A stretch of DNA of 31,257 nucleotides from Streptomyces sp. NRRL S-87. Its GTDB lineage: Bacteria > Actinomycetota > Actinomycetes > Streptomycetales > Streptomycetaceae. The notes under the pieces were generated by a model. That model did no database searches. It had not been told where the DNA came from and was given only the letters and a program-made list of their open reading frames with translations. Location of the stretch: the NCBI RefSeq assembly GCF_000719335.1, contig NZ_JOGB01000076.1, positions 1-31,257 on the forward strand, written 5' to 3'. Position 1 is the first letter of the stretch; the number at the start of each line of letters is the position of its first letter. The position numbers and the translations under genes were made by a program. Positions 23,180-31,100 of this stretch are shown in pieces.

Positions 23180-23390
23180 GAGTGCACCCCCGATCTCCCG
23201 TATGGGGCGGTCGCCGTCGGTCCGGTGACCCGCCGCGCTGAGAACTCAAGCGGATGCGTCGGTGGCGCGACGGACGGTTGTCCGTCGCGCCACTGGAAGG
23301 GGTGAAGACTCGTAACTTTCGCGCTCGCACCGCGTTCCGGCGCGGTAAAACGGCCGCACCGCGGCCGCTCGGGGGCCCGGCCGGCCGCGG
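23180..23390 (-). promoter_or_regulatory. Leader region of the glycan cassette with 14-bp hairpin
   Basis: A perfect 14-bp stem, GTGGCGCGACGGAC and its complement with a GGTT loop, lies at 23262-23293. Upstream of it on the minus strand, GGAAC (23338-23334) and GTT (23316-23314) are 17 nt apart, as in extracytoplasmic-function sigma promoters of the SigR type. The hairpin would lie in the roughly 130-nt leader of the glycosyltransferase mRNA, or could end transcription from 23391. No other gene was seen here. Confidence 0.35.
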
Positions 23391-23690
23391 TCAGGCGGCC
23401 CCGGCGAGCACCTTCAGGCGCCGGTGCACCGGGAGTCCTGTGCCGGTCGCGGGCGCGACGCCCGCGACCGCGCCGGTGGACACCGCCACCGGAGGGTACG
23501 CGTGGCAGCCGGGGCCGACCGCGCGGTCGAGGAACGCGCCGAGCAGGTCGGCCGGTTCGGCGGGCGCCCCGGCGAGGGCCGCACGGAGCTGCGGGAGTTC
23601 GCCGTACAGGTGGGGGTCGGGATGGCGCGGGCAACGGCCCGCGGCGAGTCGTACCAGGGCATCAGGGGTCAGGGCCTCCGCAGCCGTCAA
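23391..23690 (-). CDS. Unrecognised short ORF, possibly a gene remnant
   Basis: An open frame of about 99 residues from a TTG at 23690 (LTAAEALTPDALVRLAAG... to HRRLKVLAGAA). High third-position G/C from about 23660 to the stop suggests real coding sequence. The frame stays open upstream to 23855, but codon use there is poor and no good Shine-Dalgarno sequence is found for TTG 23690, GTG 23753 or TTG 23855. The missing start suggests a 5'-truncated gene. The sequence has HPDPHLYGELPQLRAAL and two Cys but no motif I recognise. Confidence 0.4.
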   Translation of the reverse strand: MTAAEALTPDALVRLAAGRCPRHPDPHLYGELPQLRAALAGAPAEPADLLGAFLDRAVGPGCHAYPPVAVSTGAVAGVAPATGTGLPVHRRLKVLAGAA

Positions 23691-23925
23691 CGCCTTCGGG
23701 TGGGGCTGAGGTTGAGCATCACACGCGGGCCGCCGCTCTCCCTGACGGGACACTCGGCATCCGGTGGATCCGGCGGATGTCCGCCGGCCCGTGCCGACGG
23801 TGCGTCGCGCCGTCCGGCGGAACTGGCGCCGCAGGTCCCGGGCCGCAGTGGCCAACTGCCGGAACTCGGCGGCCGCGTGGCCGTGGCGGGGCGGGCCGGC
23901 CCCGCCACGGCCACGGCCGGATCCC
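23691..23925. terminator. Gap with a 16-bp hairpin terminator after the membrane fusion gene
   Basis: A perfect 16-bp stem (23877-23892 with 23899-23914, start GTGGCCGTGGCGGGGC) with a 6-nt loop lies 11 nt past the stop of the upstream minus-strand gene at 23926. It is a strong terminator candidate. I see nothing else convincing in the gap. Confidence 0.75.
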
Positions 23926-26709
23926 CTAGAGCGCGCCCTTCCGCGTCAGGTGGTTGAACGACACCCAGCCCGGCAGCACCGGCAGCCAGAAGGTCATGAG
24001 CCGGAACAGCAGCACCGCCGACAGGGCGATCTCCTTGTCCACCCCGATCGCGACCAGACCGAGGGTCAGGGTGGTCTCCACCGCGCCCAGGCCGCCCGGG
24101 GTCGGCGCGGCCGAGCCGAGCGCGTTGCCGGCCAGGAAGACCACCGCGATGCTGGCGTAGCTCGCCGTCGTCGAGCCCCCGAACGCCCGCAGCGAGGCGT
24201 CCAGGCACATCACGAACGAGGCCGTCAGCAGCAGCATGCCGCCGATGCCCGTGAGGAGCTTCTGCGGCCGCTGGAGAACGTCCAGCATGCGCGGGACCAC
24301 GCCCGCGAACAGCGCCCGCACCCGGCTGGCGACGAACTTCCGCAGGAACGGCACCGCCGTCACCACCAGCACCAGCACCGCGACCGTCAGCAGACCCGCG
24401 ATCACCGTCCGGGACGGGGTCATCTCGGGCGTCTTCTCGGTCCCGGTCAGGTACCCGAAGGCCAGCAGCAGCAGGATGTGGCTGCCCAGGCCGAACAGCT
24501 GCGAGGCGCCCACGCTCGCCACCGCGAGCCCCGGCCGGACCCCGGAGCGCTGCAGGAAGCGCGTGTTCAGCGCCACCCCGCCGACCGCCGCCGGCGCCAC
24601 GAGCTTCACGAAGGAGCCCGCCACCTGCGCCAGCACCGTCTTGAGGAACGGCACCCGCTCGGGCACGAAGCCCAGCAGGCTCATCGCCGCCGCGAAGTAG
24701 CTGAGCACCGAGAACGCCATCGCGACCGCCACCCAGCCCCACTGCGCCTCGCCGATGACCTGGGCGAAGTTGATGTGGGTCAGCTGCGACAGCAGGAAGT
24801 ACGCGGCGAACGCACCCGCGATGAAGCTGACCAGCGTGCGCGGCCGGATCCGCTCCAGCCGGGCCGGCTCGACCGGCGCCTGCGGGCGGATCAGCAGCAC
24901 CTGCTGGCGGATCTGGCTGAGCAGGTCCTCCTCACGGGCCTCCTCCAGGGCCACGTCCAGGGCCCGCTTCTCCGCCTTGCGCTCCGCCTTCTCGGTCCGC
25001 ACCGCCTTGCCCGCGGCCTTGCCCGCCGCGGTGTCGGCGCCCGCGGCCGCCTCCTCGTGCGAAGCCCGCTCGCGGGCCTCCTTCTCGGCCTTCGAGGCCG
25101 CCAGCACGGCCTCCCGCTCGCGCTGCGCCCGCTCCCGGGCCAGCCGCCGCAGCGTGGTCCGGGTCGACCGGCTCAGCGCGATCGGCTGGAGCAGCGGCAG
25201 GCAGTCCGCCACCGCGTCCCCGCCCAGCACCGCTACCGCCGCCGCCACCGAGCGCTCCGCCCCGACCCGCAGCCCGAGCGTGGTCAGCAGCTGCGCGATG
25301 TCCATGCGCAGCACCAGGTCGCCGGCCGCGATCTCGCCGCCCCGCAGGTCGGTCAGGACGACGTTGCCGGAACGATCCACCAGCAGCGCGTCGCCCGCCA
25401 GCCTGCGGTGCGCGATGCGCCGCGACTGCAGCGCCCTGACCTGTTCCCACGCGCTGCGGACCAGCTCGTCCGAGATCTCCTCGTCCGGCAGGGCGTCCAG
25501 GGTCCGGCCGCCGATGTGCTCGTACACGAGCATCACCGCGTCGGGCCCGAGCTCGGAGGTGGCGATCAGCTTCGGCGCGTTCGCCCCGGCGGCGATGGCG
25601 GCGTACGCGAGCAGCGCCTCCTGCTCCAGGGCCTGGCGCAGCGACTGGAGGCTGCGCCGGGTGGTGATCCCGCGCAGCGTGAGCCGGCGCCACACCCGGT
25701 AGAAGAAGCCCTGGGCCTGCTGCTCGCGGTCGACCACCGTGACGTCCAGCGGCGGCCCGTCCTCCAGCGTGACGATGTAGCGGCGGCCCCGGTCGGTGTG
25801 CTCGGCGTTCTCCGGCTCCTCCTCCGCACGCATGGCGCTGACCGGCTGGAAGCCGACCCGGCGCAGGCCCGCGAGGAGGTTCTGGCCGGTGGGCCGGACA
25901 TTGGGGGAGCCGACCGCGTAGAGCGTGCCGTACGCCACCGTCCAGCCGATCAGCACGGTCAGGACGATCGAGAACGGCGTGGTGTAGCCGCCGACCAGCA
26001 TCGCGAGCGCGTCGAGCAGCAGCACCACCCACAGCGCCACCCGCCAGCGCGGCCGCCGGGTCATCCCGACCGCCGTCATGTACGCGATCACCGGCGCGAG
26101 GTAGCCGTGCACCGGGTCGGTGAAGGACTCACCGGGCCCCTGCGGCATGGTCAGCGCGTCCTTGATGGTGTCGGACGCGGCCCTGGCCACCCACAGGTCG
26201 GTGGCGAGCGTCACACCGTGCGCCAGCACGGCCGCCAGCACGCCGTCCGCGATCCGCAGGCCGTCGCGTTTGATCAGCCGCTCGATGGCGAAGGCCACCG
26301 GCACCAGCAGCACCGCGATGCTCGACACCAGGCCCGCGAGCTTGATGAGCAGGTCCGGGGCCTGCCCGGTGCCCTCGCGGATGTCCGACTCCAGGCCCAC
26401 GGTCGTGCCGTGCGCGAAGGCCGCGATGGCCAGCACGACCGCGATCCCGAGGATGCCCACGAGCAGGCGCACCAGGTCGGAGGGCCGGTGCACGCGCGCA
26501 GCGAGCAGCGGCTCGTCGCCCTCGAGTGGGTCGACGAAGCCCTCGTCGGGGCCCTGCGCGCTCACGCCCTGCTCCTTCTCGTGCGTCGGCTCGTGCCTCG
26601 GCTCGTGCGTCGGCTCGTGCGTCGGCGCGTCCGTGTCGCGCGCCGCCCGCTGGTCCTGCGAGCTCTCGTCCGGCGTCTCGCGCGACGCCTCTTCTTGTTC
26701 TCGTATCAC
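23926..26709 (-). CDS. Membrane fusion: degenerate kinase-like domain plus LPG-synthase/flippase-like domain
   Basis: A 927-residue protein. Residues 1-75 are acidic and disordered with a (R/T)HEP repeat (THEPTHEPRHEPTHE). About six membrane segments fill 78-267. A kinase-like soluble domain lies at about 280-530: VMLVYEHIGG resembles a hinge, IAHRRLAGDALLV at 432-444 a catalytic loop, and VLTDLRGGE at 451-459 a DFG-like loop. The catalytic Asp is Arg436 and the metal-binding Asn is Ala441, so it is probably a pseudokinase. A charged coiled coil (525-600) leads to the C-terminal multi-span lysylphosphatidylglycerol-synthase/AglD-like domain (about 620-927; family UPF0104/PF03706 type). No aminoacyl-transferase domain is present, so flipping or lipid transfer is more likely than LPG synthesis. 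GTG start; divergent from the ATL gene. Confidence 0.8.
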   Translation of the reverse strand: MIREQEEASRETPDESSQDQRAARDTDAPTHEPTHEPRHEPTHEKEQGVSAQGPDEGFVDPLEGDEPLLAARVHRPSDLVRLLVGILGIAVVLAIAAFAHGTTVGLESDIREGTGQAPDLLIKLAGLVSSIAVLLVPVAFAIERLIKRDGLRIADGVLAAVLAHGVTLATDLWVARAASDTIKDALTMPQGPGESFTDPVHGYLAPVIAYMTAVGMTRRPRWRVALWVVLLLDALAMLVGGYTTPFSIVLTVLIGWTVAYGTLYAVGSPNVRPTGQNLLAGLRRVGFQPVSAMRAEEEPENAEHTDRGRRYIVTLEDGPPLDVTVVDREQQAQGFFYRVWRRLTLRGITTRRSLQSLRQALEQEALLAYAAIAAGANAPKLIATSELGPDAVMLVYEHIGGRTLDALPDEEISDELVRSAWEQVRALQSRRIAHRRLAGDALLVDRSGNVVLTDLRGGEIAAGDLVLRMDIAQLLTTLGLRVGAERSVAAAVAVLGGDAVADCLPLLQPIALSRSTRTTLRRLARERAQREREAVLAASKAEKEARERASHEEAAAGADTAAGKAAGKAVRTEKAERKAEKRALDVALEEAREEDLLSQIRQQVLLIRPQAPVEPARLERIRPRTLVSFIAGAFAAYFLLSQLTHINFAQVIGEAQWGWVAVAMAFSVLSYFAAAMSLLGFVPERVPFLKTVLAQVAGSFVKLVAPAAVGGVALNTRFLQRSGVRPGLAVASVGASQLFGLGSHILLLLAFGYLTGTEKTPEMTPSRTVIAGLLTVAVLVLVVTAVPFLRKFVASRVRALFAGVVPRMLDVLQRPQKLLTGIGGMLLLTASFVMCLDASLRAFGGSTTASYASIAVVFLAGNALGSAAPTPGGLGAVETTLTLGLVAIGVDKEIALSAVLLFRLMTFWLPVLPGWVSFNHLTRKGAL

Positions 26710-26828
26710 CAGTCACCGCCCGGAAGATGGTGGCACGGACCGGCTGTGCGGGCAGGCATCAGGGTGCGCCGCGGCGTGCGCGGGGCGTGCGGGACCGGTC
26801 CGGACGCAGGTCGCGGGGGTACGGCACC

Positions 26829-27188
26829 ATGGGCGGAATGACACCCGCCGCACCCCTTCAGGATCTGCCCGACTACGCGGAGCGCGTACTGGAGCTCGCC
26901 GAGCGGATTCCGCCCGGCCGGGTGATGACGTACGGGGACGTGGCCGAATGGCTCGGGGAGGGCGGACCCCGCCAGGTGGGCCGGGTCATGGCACTGTACG
27001 GCGGCGCGGTGCCCTGGTGGCGCGTGGTCCGCGCGGACGGGGTGCTGCTCCCGGGCCACGAGCTGCGCGCCCTCGGGCACTACCGGGAGGAGGGCACTCC
27101 GCTGCGGGAGGCCTCCCGGACGGCCGAGGGGCACGTACCCCGGCTCGACGTGCGGCGGGCGCGCTGGGACGGGCAGGACGGCGCCTAG
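26829..27188 (+). CDS. Alkyltransferase-like protein (ATL, MGMT family without active Cys)
   Basis: A 119-residue DNA-binding domain of O6-alkylguanine-DNA alkyltransferase. IPPGRVMTYGDVAEWLG is the typical start and GGPRQVGRVM carries the arginine-finger helix. The PCHR active site is replaced by PWWR (62-65): Trp stands in for the acceptor Cys. That is the mark of ATL proteins, which bind alkylated guanine and hand it to nucleotide excision repair instead of reversing it. The start may be ATG 26829 or the in-frame ATG 26838; neither has a strong ribosome binding site. It lies upstream of adnA, as in M. tuberculosis (Rv3204). Confidence 0.9.
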   Translation: MGGMTPAAPLQDLPDYAERVLELAERIPPGRVMTYGDVAEWLGEGGPRQVGRVMALYGGAVPWWRVVRADGVLLPGHELRALGHYREEGTPLREASRTAEGHVPRLDVRRARWDGQDGA

Positions 27189-27484
27189 GACGGCGCCCAG
27201 GGCCCGCCACGGGCGTCCCCCGGGGCCCCGGCGACCCGCCGGGCGCCCGGGAGCGGCGAGGGGGCGCCCGGGAGCGGCGAGCGGGCGGCGCACGGGCAGC
27301 GGCCCGTGCGCCGGGCGGGCCCCGCGGGGGGCCGTACGTCCGTACGGGGGATGAGCGCCCGGCCCGGGGGTTCCGGCGCCGTGCGCGGCGGGGGCCGATT
27401 GGCGTAGCGTCTTCCCTTCGAGTTCTCTTCGAGCGCCCTCGCTCGGAGCCTTCAGCACATCCACCACCAAGGCCGGCGACCCAC
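27189..27484. other. Intergenic region with a 20-bp direct repeat
   Basis: This 296-bp gap between the ATL gene and adnA has no coding signal. A 20-mer starting GGGCGCCCGGGAGCGGCGAG occurs twice, at 27241-27260 and 27262-27281. Downstream are several short GC-rich inverted repeats, including GTACGTCCGTAC. An A/T-richer stretch at 27395-27470 is the probable adnA promoter zone, but no clear boxes were found. Confidence 0.5.
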
Positions 27485-30400
27485 GTGAGTTCCTCCCCTT
27501 CCACCCGTCGTACGCGGACCACCGACGCGTACCGACTGGTGCGCACCGGGCCGGAGCAGGCGGGTCCACCCGCAGGGGACGCAGCGCAGCGGGCGGTGGT
27601 TGAGCACCGCGGTGCACCGCTGCTGGTCCTCGCCGGCCCCGGTACGGGCAAGAGCACCACCCTCGTCGAGGCCGTCGCCGACCGGGTCGCCGGAGGCACC
27701 GACCCGTCCCGGGTGCTCGTCCTCACCTTCGGCCGCAAGGCGGCCGTGGAGCTGCGCGACCGGATGGCGGTGCGGCTGGGCGGCGCGCGGGCGCCGCAGG
27801 CGACCACCTTCCACTCCTTCTGCTACGCCCTGGTCCGCGCCCACCAGCCCACCGAGCTGTTCTCCGAACCCCTGCGGCTGCTCTCGGGACCGGAGCAGGA
27901 CGTCATGGTGCGGGACCTGCTGGAGGGCCAGCGGGGTCTGGACGCCATCCGGTGGCCCGACGACCTGCGGGCCTGCCTGACCACGCGCGGCTTCGCGGAC
28001 GAGGTCCGGGCCGTGCTCGCCCGCACCCGCGAGCTGGGGCTCTCGCCGACGGCGCTGGGCGACTTCGCCCGCCGCCAGGGGCGGCCCGACTGGGGCGCGG
28101 CGGCCGCCTTCCTGGCCGAGTACCTCGACGTGCTCGACCTCACCGGGGCCGTCGACTACACCGAGCTCGTCCACCGGGCGGCGGTGCTCGCGGAGTCCTC
28201 GGCCGAGGTGTGGGGCCGGTGGGACGCGGTCTTCGTCGACGAGTACCAGGACACCGACCCCTCCCAGATCCGGCTGCTGAAGGCCCTCGGCGCCGGCCGG
28301 GACCTGGTCGCCTTCGGCGACCCCGACCAGTCGATCTACGCCTTCCGCGGTGCCGACGTCAACGGCATCCTCGGTTTCCGGGACGACTTCCCCGGCGCCG
28401 TGGTGAAGGTGCTCGGCACCTCGCGCCGCTCCAGGGCCAACCTGCTGGCCGCCACCCGCCTGCTGACCTCCCGGATGCCGATGCCGCGGCTGCCGGCCGC
28501 AGCCGTACGGGCCCACCGGGCGCTGACCCCGACCCGGCCGGGCGGGTCGGTCGAGGTCTTCACGTACCCGTCGGCGGGCGCGGAGCTGGACAACATCGCC
28601 GACCTGCTGCGGCGGGCCCACCTGGAGGACGGGGTGCCGTGGCAGGACATGGCGGTCCTGGTGCGCGCCGGCGGCCGCACCCTGCCGGCCGTGCGCCGCG
28701 CCCTCACCTCGGCGGGCGTCCCCGTCGAGACCTCCGGCGCCGACGTCCCGCTCCGCCACGAACCCGCCGTCACCCCGCTCCTGACGGCCCTGCGCGTCGT
28801 CGCCACGGCCGCGGCCTCCACCGTGCTCGGGACCCCGGACTCCGGATCGGGGGCGGCCGCCGAGGTGGAGGTCGAGGTGCAGGTGGAGGCTGAGGTCGAG
28901 GTCGAGGCCGAGGTGGAGGCTGAGGTCGAGGCCGAGGTGGAGGCTGAGGTCGAGGCCGAGGTGGAGGCCGAGGGCGAAGGCGAGGTGGAGGCCCCGGCCG
29001 GTCGCGGCGAGGGCTGGATCGGGGTCGAGGCGGCCCTGGACCTGCTCGGCTCGCCGCTCGGCGGCATGGACGCCGCCGACCTGCGCCGCCTCGGCCGGGC
29101 GCTGCGCGAGGAGGAGCGGGCCGCGGGCAACCCCGTACCGCCCCCGAGCGACGTCCTGCTCGCCCGCGCCCTCGCGGAGCCCGAGCGGCTCACCGCCCAC
29201 GACCCCGCCCACGCCCGCGGCGCCCAGAACCTCGGCACCCTGCTCCGCAAGACCCGCGAGCTCCTCGAGGGCGGCGGCACCGCCGAGGAGGCCCTGTGGG
29301 AGCTGTGGAGCGGCACCCGCTGGCCGGTCCGGCTGGAGCGCGCCGCCCGCCGCGGCGGCCCCGCCGGCCGCAACGCAGACCGTGACCTCGACGCCGTCTG
29401 CGCGCTGTTCGAGACCGCTGCCCGTGCCGAGGAGCGCACGGGCGGCCGCGGCGCGCTCAACTTCCTCGAAGAGGTCGAGGCCCAGGACATCGCCGCCGAC
29501 ACCCTTGCCAAGCGGGCCGGCCGGCACGACGCCGTACGCCTCATGACCGCCCACCGCTCCAAGGGCCTCGAATGGTCCCTGGTCGTCGTGGCGGGCGTGC
29601 AGGAAGGGCTCTGGCCCGACCTGCGGCGCCGCGGCTCCCTCCTCGAAGCCGACCGGATCGGCCGCGACGGCCTCGCCGAGCCCCTCACCCCCGGTGCCCT
29701 GCTCGCCGAGGAGCGCCGGCTCTTCTACGTGGCCGCCACCCGCGCCCGCGACCGGCTCGTCGTCACCGCCGTCAAGGCTCCCGCCGACGACGGCGACCAG
29801 CCCTCCCGCTTCCTCACCGAGCTCGGCGTCGCACCCAAGGACGTCACCGGCCGGCCGCGCCGCCCGCTCGCCGTCGCCGCGCTCGTCGCCGAGCTGCGTG
29901 CCACGACCGTCGACCCCGCCGCCTCCCCGGCCCTGCGCGAAGCGGCCGCCAGACGCCTGGCCCGGCTCGCCGACCTCGCCGACGAGGACGGCCAGCCGCT
30001 GGTCCCCGCCGCCCACCCGCACCGCTGGTGGGGCCTGTACGAGCCCACCCGCGCGCCCGCTCCGCTGCGCGACCGCGACCGCCCGCTGTCCCTCTCGCCC
30101 AGCTCCCTGGAACAGCTCACCGACACCTGCTCGCTGCAGTGGTTCCTGGGCCGCGAGGTCAAGGCCGACGCCCCCGCCACCACCGCCCAGGGCTTCGGGA
30201 ACGTCGTCCACGTCCTCGCGGACGAGGTGGCCTCCGGCCGGACCCCGGCCGACCTCGCCGTCCTGATGGAGCGGCTGGACTCGGTGTGGGACGCGCTCGC
30301 CTTCGACGCTCCCTGGAAGTCCCGGCAGGAGAAGGAGAACGCCCGCGCCGCTTTGGAACGCTTCCTGCGCTGGCACGTCTCCGACCGCGGCGGCCGCGCC

Positions 30401-30886
30401 CCGGTCGCCACCGAGCACGCCTTCGACGTGACCCTGGGGGCCGGCGACTACGAGGTGCGCATCAAGGGCTCCATGGACCGGGTCGAGGCCGACCCGCAGG
30501 GCCGCGCGTACGTCGTCGACTTCAAGACCGGTCGGTCCGCCCCGACCAAGGACGAGGTCGCCCGCCATGCGCAGCTGGCGGTGTACCAGCTCGCGGTGCG
30601 CGAGGGCGCCGTCGACGAGGCCTTCGACGGTGTGCGCCCGGTCCCCGGCGGCGCCGAACTGGTCCAGCTCCGCCAGGACGCCCCCAAGAAGGACGGCGGC
30701 GAGGGAGTGCCCAAGGTCCAGGCCCAGGAGGCGCTGTCCGGCGAGTGGGTCGGCGACCTCCTGGCCACCGCCGCCGGCCGCGTCCTCGACGAGCGCTTCA
30801 CGCCCGAGACGGGGCGCCACTGCACGTTCTGTTCCTTCCGCACCTCGTGCACCGCCCGGCCGGAGGGGCGCCAGATCCTCGACTGA
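27485..30886 (+). CDS. adnA: AdnA-like helicase-nuclease subunit (UvrD motor plus RecB-type Fe-S nuclease)
   Basis: A 1133-residue subunit of the AdnAB DNA end-resection enzyme. The UvrD-type motor has Walker A GPGTGKST at 51-58, Ia LTFGRKAAVELR, Walker B VDEYQDTDPSQ at 251, GDPDQSIYAFRGAD at 278, MTAHRSKGLEW at about 687, and FYVAATRARDRL at about 747. The C-terminal RecB-like nuclease has VDFKTG with Asp1012/Lys1014 and a QLAVYQLAV motif. Cys882 plus Cys1113, Cys1116 and Cys1122 fit the Fe-S cluster seen in AdnB/AddB-type nucleases. An acidic Glu/Val/Ala repeat at residues 460-503 is inserted in the 2B region. I chose GTG 27485; the frame runs far upstream but only as a shadow. From memory, adnAB is essential in S. 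ambofaciens. The adnB partner is not in the window. Confidence 0.9.
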   Translation: MSSSPSTRRTRTTDAYRLVRTGPEQAGPPAGDAAQRAVVEHRGAPLLVLAGPGTGKSTTLVEAVADRVAGGTDPSRVLVLTFGRKAAVELRDRMAVRLGGARAPQATTFHSFCYALVRAHQPTELFSEPLRLLSGPEQDVMVRDLLEGQRGLDAIRWPDDLRACLTTRGFADEVRAVLARTRELGLSPTALGDFARRQGRPDWGAAAAFLAEYLDVLDLTGAVDYTELVHRAAVLAESSAEVWGRWDAVFVDEYQDTDPSQIRLLKALGAGRDLVAFGDPDQSIYAFRGADVNGILGFRDDFPGAVVKVLGTSRRSRANLLAATRLLTSRMPMPRLPAAAVRAHRALTPTRPGGSVEVFTYPSAGAELDNIADLLRRAHLEDGVPWQDMAVLVRAGGRTLPAVRRALTSAGVPVETSGADVPLRHEPAVTPLLTALRVVATAAASTVLGTPDSGSGAAAEVEVEVQVEAEVEVEAEVEAEVEAEVEAEVEAEVEAEGEGEVEAPAGRGEGWIGVEAALDLLGSPLGGMDAADLRRLGRALREEERAAGNPVPPPSDVLLARALAEPERLTAHDPAHARGAQNLGTLLRKTRELLEGGGTAEEALWELWSGTRWPVRLERAARRGGPAGRNADRDLDAVCALFETAARAEERTGGRGALNFLEEVEAQDIAADTLAKRAGRHDAVRLMTAHRSKGLEWSLVVVAGVQEGLWPDLRRRGSLLEADRIGRDGLAEPLTPGALLAEERRLFYVAATRARDRLVVTAVKAPADDGDQPSRFLTELGVAPKDVTGRPRRPLAVAALVAELRATTVDPAASPALREAAARRLARLADLADEDGQPLVPAAHPHRWWGLYEPTRAPAPLRDRDRPLSLSPSSLEQLTDTCSLQWFLGREVKADAPATTAQGFGNVVHVLADEVASGRTPADLAVLMERLDSVWDALAFDAPWKSRQEKENARAALERFLRWHVSDRGGRAPVATEHAFDVTLGAGDYEVRIKGSMDRVEADPQGRAYVVDFKTGRSAPTKDEVARHAQLAVYQLAVREGAVDEAFDGVRPVPGGAELVQLRQDAPKKDGGEGVPKVQAQEALSGEWVGDLLATAAGRVLDERFTPETGRHCTFCSFRTSCTARPEGRQILD
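28862..28993 (+). repeat. Glu/Val/Ala-coding tandem repeat inside adnA
   Basis: A 132-bp run encodes alternating Glu with Val or Ala (residues 460-503). It is built mainly on units of GAGGTSGAGGCY, with a 24-bp unit repeated at 28910-28981. The run adds an acidic, probably extended stretch within the helicase's accessory domain and looks length-variable. Confidence 0.85.
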
Positions 30887-31020
30887 TGCGGGTGCTGTGG
30901 GTGCTGCGGGTGCTGCGGGTGCTGCGGGTCTGCGGGTGGTGCGGGTCTGCGGGTGGTGCGGGTGATGCGGTTTGTGCGGGCTGTGCGGCTCACGCGGTCG
31001 CTGCGGTTCGTGCGGTTGGG
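30887..31020. repeat. Degenerate 9-bp minisatellite downstream of adnA
   Basis: About 14 successive units end in GCGG or TGG with consensus GTGNTGCGG; the best copies (GTGCTGCGG) are in the first 40 bp. It begins right after the adnA stop codon. Reading frames through it are low-complexity artefacts. Confidence 0.75.
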
Positions 31021-31100
31021 TGGGGCGTGGTTCCGGTACCGCCGGCCGGCTCGCTTCGGGGGGTGGCCCGGTGTCGGGGCCTGCTGCTCGCTTCGGGGGT

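Noticed and set aside
23926..26709. A true lysylphosphatidylglycerol synthase (MprF)
   Set aside because: The membrane part fits, but no C-terminal aminoacyl-transferase domain exists.
23764..26841. A 1025-codon plus-strand frame opposite the flippase fusion
   Set aside because: Arg/His/Gln-rich artefact. The minus frame has membrane segments and domain landmarks.
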